Shown here: positions 34,154-43,450 of the stretch, in pieces | Position numbering within the stretch: position 1 is the first letter of the stretch | Layout: every line of letters starts with the position of its first letter | NCBI GenBank assembly: GCA_035771175.1 | Contig: CM069598.1 | Location: 14,118,539 to 14,182,538 of the forward strand | DNA length: 64,000 nucleotides | Reading direction: 5' to 3' | Source: Paratinospora sagittata | Lineage: Eukaryota; Streptophyta; Magnoliopsida; Ranunculales; Menispermaceae | Program-made: the position numbers and the translations under genes | Notes under the pieces: generated by a model | Told to the model about the DNA's origin: nothing | Seen by the model: the letters and a program-made list of their open reading frames with translations, nothing else | The model's database searches: none

Positions 34154-35100
34154 TTAGAACTTCAACGGCAAGCTCCAATATTGCTCTCAAATCAACATCA
34201 ACAATGACGAGGATTTTGCGAAGACTGAATCAATGGAATCTGAGTTTGTCTACTTCTTTCATCATCTTCATTTTCTTGATATTCTTCAATAGCTTCTTTA
34301 TGGCCGATATCTAAGTCAAACAGTAGCGCTTGATACCGATGTCCGGTCTAATGAAATCGTCTGAACAAAAACAAAGTATCAATCAGTCGAATATATTAAA
34401 GCAGAGAAAAACCAAACGAACACCAAAAAATCACAATTTTTTATTTTATTTGTTGGTTGTTAGCGTTCTGTCACTAACCTTCTTAGGTCGACTCTGTGCT
34501 ATACCTTAGACGACAACATGGTTGTACTTTATTCCAAATTGTCGTAGCAATGAAGACAATAGTCAACTGGAGACAAAAGATGTCGGTAATACAGTTTATA
34601 AATTGCAGAAAGACAGTAGTAATGGAATGTTTCTTGGAAGAGTAATGCTTAGGTAACACATATCGGAAACATACATTTTTTACATTATCCTCAAGAGTTA
34701 TTGTGATTGCGTGATTCGAGATTATCTAATAAACAATACGAATTATCCTCAAGAGTTATTGTGATTGCGTCATTCGAGACTATCTAACAAACAATACGAA
34801 AAAATGTATGTAAAAAAAGTGTATTACCTAAGTTTGAATCTTGAAGTGAAGGATAACAACATCCCCTTCAAATTTCGACATCATCAGAAGAATTGCAACT
34901 CTACTTTTGTGTTATGTACATTCGTCTTTGCTTAGTAAATTGAAGCTTGACTGTCTAATTAACATTTCGGGAAAGAAAAATAAAAAGAGCAATAAACAAA
35001 AAAGAAAAGAAAAATTCTTCGATTCTTCTCTGTTGTTTTTATTTATAGAATATCTGTTTGAGTTCAATTCCACTTACGTAACAACGACGTTAATTATTAT
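34154..35100 (+). pseudogene. Decayed exon-2 relic C of the unknown membrane-protein gene
   Basis: This is the duplicate of relic A, sharing TTAGAACTTCAACGGCAAGC at its left edge, the same degenerate exon-2 sequence, the MITE at the former stop codon and the 3' flank. It lacks about 20 bases in the acidic region and the A-rich tract in the flank (about 34975). It is on the plus strand, tail-to-tail with the intact gene at 36544-37584. There is no open frame of note. Confidence 0.8.
34648..34832. mobile_element. MITE inside relic C
   Basis: It sits at the same site and has the same CTTAGGTAA.../...TTACCTAAG ends as the copy in relic A, about 11 bases longer through changes in the internal roughly 59-base tandem repeats. 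The shared site shows insertion before the A/C duplication. Confidence 0.7.
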
Positions 35101-36349
35101 AAGTACTAACCATATATGGAGCGATAACTGTGATTTATAGTGAGATATATTTGTATACTTGAAGTGAATTGATGATGCATGTCTGGAAAAGGGGATTGTG
35201 GACTTGGGAATATCTTTTATTTTTTATTTTTTATTGCAAATTATACTTTTATGATAGAGAATATGTATTAGTTAGATACTTTTATTGCAAGTTTCGCGTC
35301 CCACTATAATTTTTTTTTTGTATTCTATGTATACATAATCAATATTTCAATTTATGATTTTTCATCTAAGGTCGATCACATGGTCAGCTATGTACTCCTT
35401 TTATATGAGGCAAGAGGAATAATAGCATTCATTTTCTTTGTACTAATAGTTGGGACTAGTCTTGTCTTTAATTTATTGATTTCGAATAACTTGTATATTT
35501 GTGATCCAAGGTAAGAAATATTATAGATTGAAATAAAAAATTATAATTTTTCAGGATTCTTTTTTTCCCACATAATTACATCGAATGCTCCATATTGCAA
35601 TTTTATCTCTTTTACGTTTTCATTCAATAACACTATCATGAGGTAGTTGAATTTAATATTGGTACTACTAGTATTCAAAACATAGAGAAGAGAAGAGAAA
35701 ATATATAAATTATGTAGGCGAGACTGGTGTAGTGAAGAAATAACTTAGTTGAATTTAGTACTTTTAGTATTCAGATGCGTCCATTTCATATGGTTTTTGA
35801 ACTTATCTATTGAATGCCGACTTAGTCCTCATCAGAGCGAAATGAAAGAAACGAATTTATGTAGCAGACTCATATAATTAGAAAAAAAAGCTTAATTGAG
35901 TCTATTATTTATTAAATTAAAAATAAATATGTTTATTTATTTTTTTGATGTGAAAAATAAAATAAAGTCGTTTCTTAGAGTAAGAGGTTGCAAGCGTAGA
36001 CTAGTGAAAATTTGAATGCAAAAATCCAAATGTAAGAGACTTGACTACATGAGGGTAAAAAGGGAAAAAATTAGTTAAAATATGAAATTGTTGTTTGTCC
36101 TCTTAATTAAAAACAAAATTTTAACAAGTAATTTCTACAATTTGACGAAAATGAGTTCATAGGAGACAGTTGAAGTATATAGATTGTATTGCATGCAATG
36201 CGATGTTTAAATTATATAGAAATTGATACAGGGAATGTGATAATACATATCTATAATTTGAATTACATGCACTTTTGAATTGCCTTAAATCACAGTTAAT
36301 GATCGAATCAAAATATTTGGATCAAAATTATTAACATTGAAATAATGTA
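35101..36349. other. Spacer between relic C and the intact membrane-protein gene
   Basis: There is no gene. It is mostly a direct duplicate of 25481-26424. It adds about 180 bases at 35280-35465 and about 100 bases around 36040-36130 (GACTACATGAGGGTAAAAAG) that the first spacer lacks. Neither addition has a recognisable origin. Confidence 0.6.
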
Positions 36350-36543
36350 AGTTGAATTGAACTCTGGACTCTGACAGATATTTGAGAACTCAAATAAGAA
36401 CAACAGAAATGTTAATTAGACAGTCAAGCTTCAATTTACCAAGCAGAGAGACAAATGTACAGAACACGAAAGAAGAGATAGTCTTTTCTGATGATGTCGA
36501 AATTTGAAGGCGGCGTTGTTATCTGCCACTTCAAGATTCAAAC

Positions 36544-37584
36544 TCACCTACGGTTCCTTTCCAAGAAACCTTCCATTACTACTCTCTTTCTGTAATCTCT
36601 AGACTGTATCTCCGGCGACTTCTTCACCGGCCGACTACTCTCCTCAATGCTCCGGCAACTCGGAACCAAGTAAAGCCACGTCGCCGTCCAGAGTATAGCA
36701 CATAATCGACCGAAGAAGATCAGCGCCAGAAGGCTAACAACCAGCAAATACAATCCAGAGTTGTGATTTTCTGCTGTTCGTTTGGTTTTCCTCTGCTTTG
36801 ATATCTCCGACTGCTTGATGCTCTGTTTCGGTTCACACAATTTCATTCGATCGGACACTGGTATCGAGCTACTGTTGTTTGAATCAGATATCGACAAGGA
36901 AGAAGCCATTGAAGAAGATCGCGAAGAAGAAGAAAATGAAGACGAAGAAATCAAAGATGATGAAGAACCAGACAAACCAGACTCCGTTGCTTCAATCTTC
37001 GCGTAATCCTCTTCCTTTGATAATTTCTGACCAGATTCTGAATCTGAATCGACCGAAACCATTTCCGTTCTCTCATCTTGCTTACTCGGATCATGCTGAA
37101 CTTTCCTATTCCTGAACTTCTTCGCCTATATAGATCAAAACAAAAAGAAAACAAACAAATCAATCATCATCTTCAACAAGAACTCAACATGAAATTAACA
37201 TCAAAGATCCAAGAAACGAACCAATTTGGTGTCGAACAGCACGACTTTCGCAATCCGAGAGATAATCCGACCAGTAGTCGTTCCTTTCCGACCACGTCCA
37301 GCAGCAGAAGATCCTTTCCGCAACGAAACCTTCTTCGGCTTCTTCTTCTTCTTCAACCGTTCATCTTCACGAAGAAGAGGCGATGACGACAAGATCGCCG
37401 GAGCCATTACATCACCACCTCCTCGTTTAACATCGACAAACGCGACAACCTGATCGTCTAATTCTTTATCAAACTCCGAATCCTCCGGCGATTCCACGAC
37501 GACCGGTCGGAAACAGAGGAAACGACGACTTTTCGCTCTGTTGTTGTTGTTGTTGTTGTTGTTGTTGATCATCGTCGTCATCAT
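36544..37584 (-). CDS. Uncharacterised plant single-span membrane protein, 2 exons
   Basis: Exon 1 (37584-37222) and exon 2 (37125-36544) join across a 96-base GT-AG intron in phase 0, giving 314 residues. The N-terminus has a run of nine Asn (about 7-15, from a GTT microsatellite on the plus strand) and KSRRFLCFRPVV. A Lys-rich stretch (about 77-83) and an acidic, Ser-rich low-complexity region (about 147-213) follow. One strong hydrophobic span lies at about 245-276 (GLYLLVVSLLALIFFGRL onward). The basic C-terminus is RDYRKRVVMEGFLERNRR. There is no cleavable signal peptide, so it is probably a tail-side anchored protein. I vaguely recall plant proteins with this FCFRPVV...GFLERN layout annotated as unknown or rapidly elicited proteins, but I cannot assign a function. 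TATAAATA on the minus strand (about 37918 down to 37905) could be the promoter. It is the only complete member in the window. Confidence 0.8.
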
Positions 37585-40209
37585 TGTTCTTTTAGTGTCT
37601 CGCCGTGTTCCTAAAATCTTGTGTGGTGTGCGCTCGACGATTGGACTTGAGGTTCCACTTTTTTAGGGATTAACGAGAGGAAGAGAGAGAATGGACGGAC
37701 GAAGAAGTCTGAGAAAACGAGAGAGATTTGGATTATAAAAAAGAAAAACAAAGAAAATTTAGAGCTTTTTAGTTCTTGGTAGCGTTTCAGAAGCCGGCAG
37801 TCTCGCTGGTTTTTTCAGGCGGCAAAAACTGATAAAACAAATATCGGTTTTTTTTGTCCCTACTTCTTCTTTTTCCGGCTATCTCAATTAATTGCTCTCA
37901 TTTATATTTATATTTATAGGAAAGCAAATAAAAAATATTATTTTATTTAAATAAAAATCATTATTTATTTAATTACGAGTGGAAAGGAAGGGCAGTTCTC
38001 GTGCTGCCCGTGATGGACAGGTGTTCAAGATAAAGTCCGTTTATCAGATATTATTTTTACTCATCTGTTTATTGTCACTTCACTCAGTTTCCTGTCTTAT
38101 GTTTTTATAAGTGACACGTAAGTACCATGAAGTAGGAGTATTTGACGTGGCATTGGCCAGCTTCAAATAATTGCGTAAGGGGTACGAGATGGAAATGTAG
38201 GCTGCGTGGTATCATTTTTTTAATATTGTTTTCTATATTTAAAAATAAAAAATGAACAAAAGTTGTAAAAAAAACTTATTATATTCATTGTAAAAAGTTA
38301 AGGAAAAGGCTTATTTTTTAAAAAACTTATAAAAATTGTATTTTGAGTTTTTTTTTGGTTAGTTTCTAAAAGGTCAAAAAAGATGGAACCTATGTTAGCT
38401 TCTTTTTTATTATTATTTTCTTAATTTGTGTGATAAATTTTTATTATTTTTAAATTTAAAAAATATTATTTTAATATAATATTAAATATATTTTTAAAAA
38501 TAATATCATATTTTATTTTTTTTAAAAATTATTTTTAAATATAATAAGAAACACAACGTTAATATAAGTATGATTTTGATTTGAGCCTATTTGAGGAGTA
38601 TAATAGGGTTACATGGATGGTTTAATGACGATGATGCCCAGAAATATTTTGTGATATCAAAGACTTTTTGGTAAAATTATAAGTATGGGAACAACTTAAC
38701 TACAAATTTCTAAAAAAAATAAAAATAAGAAAAAAAAAATATTAAAATAATTTAAGATATATACTTAAATTTATATTTCAGCTAATGTGATAATATATCA
38801 CGCATCATTTCATTAAAAAAATAAATAAAAAAGAAACATCTTTCAATTACTATTACATTACATGAATATAAATATAATTTTAGATATATTTTTTATAAAA
38901 CAAAAATATTTCTTAAAAAAAAATAAAAATAAAAATAAACAAACAAACAAATTAGCGTCTGTTGACAGAGTTGACGTGCGTTTCGTTTGGGTTGCCCCAA
39001 CACTATGATTTTGAATGAAAGAGGTTGAAACGTTTCGGTGGGGGACGGTAATTTGACGCGTTGGTTGCGGTGGAATTCGCGGCGTCTTATTGGACAGTGA
39101 TTTGAGCGATGTGGACCCTTCTCTGTTTGATAAGGGCAAGGACGACTTTGACCAGTTGTGTTCACTCTGATTTTCTCATTCACATAATCTCCATTTGCTT
39201 TCACTAGAGAATTGATTACAACACACGTGTTGCATGTATAAAAAAGTGCTTTAGAAACTGTTTTTTATACTAGTTTTAACTTTTAAAGCGATCCATGAAA
39301 AAAAAAAAATCCCCTTTATTTTAATAGCATATGAGCATTTTAGACACTTTGAACACTTAATTTTGCTTTCCACAAAAAAAAAAACACTTAATTTTTTTTT
39401 TTTTTTTTTGGGAATATCAAAAAGGTCAAAGATTCAAGTTAGAAAGAAATTAGATGGATAAAAAAGAAAATAATTGTAACTATTTTTTTTTTTTTTTTTT
39501 ACGTTGGAGAATATATAAGTACAACTGTAATTCTTTTAAAGGTCATTGAGATAATATGAAAGTATATGTCATATAAAAAAAATAGACAATGAACCAAAAA
39601 AAAAAAACATAACCCTTATAATAAAAGGTACATGAGGTTTAGATACTAAGGGTCATAAGTGTTAGCAATAATGTAAGTACACAAACAAATAACAACTGAA
39701 ATAATATTAAATAAAATAATTAAAATTTAAATATCAATGCGCTCATAATATTTATAACATAAACAACTATATAAGTTTAAAAAATAAACTAAATTACAAC
39801 AATATGCTTTAAATATCAATATGCTTATAATGTTCATAAAATAATTGCAACTTGAATAGGCTATAAAATAAAAAGTAAAGAATATAAGTTAAAATTTAAA
39901 CCATAATTATATTAAAGCTTATCTATTATATTTATAAAGCCAACATTTCTTAACTTACGGTGCGCGCTACTTTTATCATAAATTCTTAAATTATTCTCTA
40001 TTTTTAATATAAAATTATTAAATAAATTTATATAAAAAATACATTTATAGATAATTTAGTAAAAATATTCTAAAAAATTTATTTTGTAATGTTAGTAAAT
40101 ATAAGACATATTTTAAGAATTATTCTTTTTTTTTTATTTTCAGCTCCTTTTTATTTTTTGATAATTTTTAGTCCCTTTTATTTTTTATTTTTTATTTTTT
40201 TTATTTTGG

Positions 40210-40410
40210 TTTCACTCGCCGAACGGCACCCAGGTGGCATCCTTATCGACTTTGCGGAGAGACTAATCCACTTGAATTTAATTCGAGTTGGTCCACAAAG
40301 GTATAAAAGTCTCCTAATAAATAATAGTTTCATATATAAGAGTGTTTTTGAACTCACAACCTCGCGCTTAAGGAAAATGAATATCAAGCCAACCGAACCA
40401 ACCAAATATT
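40210..40410 (-). repeat. Possible SINE relic
   Basis: On the minus strand, TTGGTTCGGTTGGCTTGATA is followed by GCGCGAGGTTGTGAGTTC at A-box to B-box spacing, then a body with GTATAAAAGT-like and GGACCAAC segments. Box matches are poor, so this may be an old SINE or a chance similarity. Confidence 0.35.
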
Positions 40411-40829
40411 GGTTTTATTTATTTATTTATTGATAACTTTTAAATCCTTTTTATTCTTTTTAGGTAACTTTTAACCCTTTTTACTTTGTATTCTTTTTTA
40501 TTAACTTTCAGTCTCTTTAATTTACATGCAACTCAAGGCTAATAACATTAAAATAATCCATTATGTAAAAGATAACATTAAAATTTATAATGGTAATATT
40601 AAAATAGTTACGTATTATTTTAGTTCTTGAAAACTTAGAGACACCTAATTTCCATATACATATTCCATCTAAAGAATCTTTGTAAATTGTAAATGACACG
40701 ACGAACCCTCCTGAATGAATAACTTACCTTTGCGGCTAACACTAAAATAAATAAATAGAGTTTCTAGAAGAATCTCAGATAAATATTCTAGAAATAAAAT
40801 TAATAATTAATGTTATAAAGGCTTGTTCA

Positions 40830-40868
40830 CGTGAAGAGATGTATATATGTATATATACAGTCTTCACG
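40830..40868. repeat. Short hairpin
   Basis: CGTGAAGA (40830-40837) and TCTTCACG (40861-40868) are perfect inverted repeats around a TGTATATATGTATATATACA core that is itself nearly palindromic. Polymerase III or I terminators of this kind are not expected, and the role is unknown. Confidence 0.5.
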
Positions 40869-40999
40869 ATAGAACTCCCCGGAACTCCTAGCCTAACAAT
40901 TCTCTTTACGTGACAGTAACTAATACGCTAATCAAGCCATTCCAGATTTTTCTGTTGATTGAGTCATATATATATATATATATATATATTTTGTAGGAA

Positions 41000-41095
41000 T
41001 AAATGAGGGCGGGCTCGAACTCGAACTCATGATAAGTCCTTCAACCGAACTTTATAGTTCGCTCTTCAAACCAGTGAATCAATCCTTGTTAAGTA
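41000..41095 (-). repeat. tRNA-like SINE relic (family B), third copy
   Basis: The minus strand has TTGATTCACTGGTTTGAAGAGCG followed by a B-box-like GAGTTCGAGTTCGAGCCCGCCC, similar to the blocks at 21598 and 27712 but outside the U units, so it is an independent insertion of the same family. Confidence 0.45.
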
Positions 41096-42137
41096 TTTTT
41101 TTTTTTTTCAATACTAAAAAGCATAACACTTTTGGGGTATCTTTTAACAGCCTGTTTGGTCATTGATACATTTAATTATGATTTAAACTCAGAAAAAGCA
41201 GCCAATTATGTCCACCTTGATAAGACAACAAGAATAATATATTCATTTTAACACTTGTTTTTGCACCAAGGAAGCTCTTTGATGCAATGGTCATTACGCT
41301 AATGTGCTCTCGTGCCAATTTGATCCATTGAGAAATTAAGGAAAAAGTGAAAAGATAGAGAACTGTTAATTATTACTTAATACCAACTGGGCATATGGTT
41401 CTGTTGAAGAGAATATCTTGTTTTGCTCATGCGGCTTTTCAAAGAAGGAGAAGGGAAAAAGAGTAGTTAGAATGACTTGGTGATTTCTGGGTCGTAAAGC
41501 AGTAAAAAGTTGAGGGCGTAGGTACAGGGTTGAGATGCTAAGTAAGAAAATCAAGACCCAAAACATATGATCTGAAAACGTGGAGTTGTTAAATTTTGAC
41601 TACTTTGTAATAACAGAAAGTATATATATGTTTGAAATACTTTTTATAGTCTATTAATCTTTGAGGGTTCTAGTTATTAATTCAACATTTCATTCGTATT
41701 AGTAATTGGGAGAGAAGGTTTAGATTGGAATGTTAAGATATAACTTATGGTTGAATGTTGAATGAGTATAAAAGTTAGAAAATGGGTATATTAATAGGAG
41801 AAAGAAATGTTTTTATGACCCAATATATGTACCCAATCTATATCCATGCTGAGATGGTGTATTGCGAGTGGTGGACGTTTTTTTTTTTTTTTCTTCTCTC
41901 ATGGTGTGGTAATATGGATCTAAGGGTAGATATGTATATTTTTGTCTTTTTGGTACAACTAAAATAGGTAAGATTGTATAAAAATATGAAAAATACTAAA
42001 GGAATTGAAATTTACATGTCAATTGTTACAAATCTAATGTGAACCGTCTCCCCATCAAATTTTTATTTATTAAAAATTATATTGTTTGGATTAATATAAG
42101 TTATAAAGTTAATGTGACATTAATTTGTAGTAAATAG

Positions 42138-42567
42138 TATTGGGGACCACCCATGTGGCAGACCATTAGGTGGCTGAAACATGGGTGGCCAAGCCACCTA
42201 TTGGGCATCTTTAAGAAATGATGGCGCATTCGGCGCCGAAATGTGACGGCGCCGAATGCGCCTAAAGTTAGTTTTAATTAAATATAAATATATATTAAAT
42301 ATATATTTATAATTACGTTTTTGCCCCCGATTACACCTATAAATAGAGCTCAACTTTAGTATTCAAGATTCATTCCTGAGAGTTAGAGAGTTCTATTCTG
42401 TAAGATCTACTTAAGAGATCTAATATGTAAGTTTCACCTAAGGGTGTACTTTGTATTCTCTGATAATACAAGTTTGCTGTCTCCCGTGGACGTAGGCAAT
42501 TTGCCGAACCACGTTAAATCTGTTGTCTTGTTTTTTCTTTCATACTTTACCCCGATTCCGCACAACA
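42138..42567 (+). repeat. 5' LTR of the copia element
   Basis: It starts TATTGGGGACC and ends CCGCACAACA, so the 5' dinucleotide is TA rather than the usual TG, in both LTRs. TATAAATAG at about 42339-42347 is the likely promoter. A perfect 15-bp stem (42223-42237 with 42248-42262, arm GGCGCATTCGGCGCC) lies in the U3 part. CCACCCATGT near the start also pairs with ACATGGGTGG about 21 bases on. Confidence 0.92.
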
Positions 42568-42570
42568 AAT

Positions 42571-42582
42571 TGGTATCAGAGA
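42571..42582 (+). other. Primer-binding site (initiator tRNA-Met)
   Basis: TGGTATCAGAGA lies three bases after the 5' LTR. TGGTATCAGAG is complementary to the 3' end of plant initiator tRNA-Met, the usual primer for copia elements. Confidence 0.9.
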
Positions 42583-42779
42583 CAAGGTGAAGTTTTGGAA
42601 GAAAAACGAACACTGTCGAAATTTCGAGACTGTGTCGAAATTTTGAGTTTCTGTAAAAGTGATCGGAACTGTTTTCTGATCACTCGTGGAGGTAGCTCTT
42701 GTTTCCAGGAGTCCAACGCAACAAACGGTGAGAAAAACGGACAAGAAACGAGTCCCCAGGAGTCGATCAAAGTTTGATC

Positions 42780-43250
42780 CCCGTACAGCGTTTGCCAACA
42801 CTGTTCATCCTCGGTACTGTTCACCCGGTCTTCCAACTCGGTACACACTGTTCCAACCCGGTGCACTGTTCCAACCCGGTGCGCTGTTCATCACTGTGGA
42901 TCACTGTTCATAACCGGGTCCAGCTGTTCATCACTGTTCGGCCCACTGGTCTTTGCACTGTTCATCTTGGCCCGACAGAGACCTATTCCTCCGGACCACT
43001 CTGTTCATACTCTGATCCAGCCCAAACTATCATACTGTTCATAACAGCGGCCCAGATACTCTCCGCACTGTTCACTGCCCAAAACACTGTTTCGGACTGT
43101 AACTATTTACAGCCAACCCCTGTTTACGGCCCACACTGTTCAAGGCCCATCAACTGCTCGGCCCGTAACTGTTAACCAGCCCAGCCACTGTTTTTGGCCC
43201 GTCACTGTTCATCTGCCCGGTCCGCGTAAAGCCCGACACTATTCATCAAT
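42780..43250 (+). repeat. CTGTTC-rich leader of the copia element
   Basis: The untranslated leader contains CTGTTC fourteen times, mostly as CACTGTTCA or CACTGTTCC, plus variants CTGTTT, CTGTTA, CTGCTC and CTATTC. These alternate with CCCGG and GGCCC words. Spacing is irregular, about 15 to 50 bases. A 133-codon open frame across it only mirrors the repeat. It is much richer in G and C than its surroundings. Confidence 0.8.
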
Positions 43251-43450
43251 TCCTGTTGACCAACCAGATCCGGCTCATTTTTCGTCTGATTTCAGCAAAG
43301 TCAGGCTCGTTTCCACCATTTTCGACCGTTCCGGACGCAACCGTGCAATCAGTTTCTACAGATTCAGCTCCTAAGTTATTGATATAGCTTAGTTAGAGTT
43401 GTTTATCATTTTTCAAGCACTTTTCTGCGTCATAAATATCTTCGGTCTAA

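Larger units (their letters stand above)
37600..42132. other. AT-rich gene-free region before the copia element
   Basis: The first 350 bases probably hold the promoter of the minus-strand membrane-protein gene. Beyond that are A/T runs, (TA)n at about 40969-40990, a SINE-like stretch (about 40210-40410), a second at 41000-41095 and a hairpin at 40830-40868. The open frames at 38858-39204 on the minus strand end in low-complexity Phe/Tyr tracts and are not credible genes. Confidence 0.6.

Noticed and set aside
38858..39204. Two overlapping minus-strand frames of about 100 codons
   Set aside because: They have no recognisable domain, end in Phe/Tyr runs from an A-rich tract, and lack supporting splice or promoter signals.
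42774..43175. 133-codon open frame in the copia leader
   Set aside because: Its amino acids (HCS, NPV repeats) simply follow the CTGTTC repeats; it is upstream of gag and not a known copia gene.
42780..43250. CRISPR-like array
   Set aside because: Repeats are only about 6-9 bases, irregularly spaced and inside a plant retrotransposon leader.
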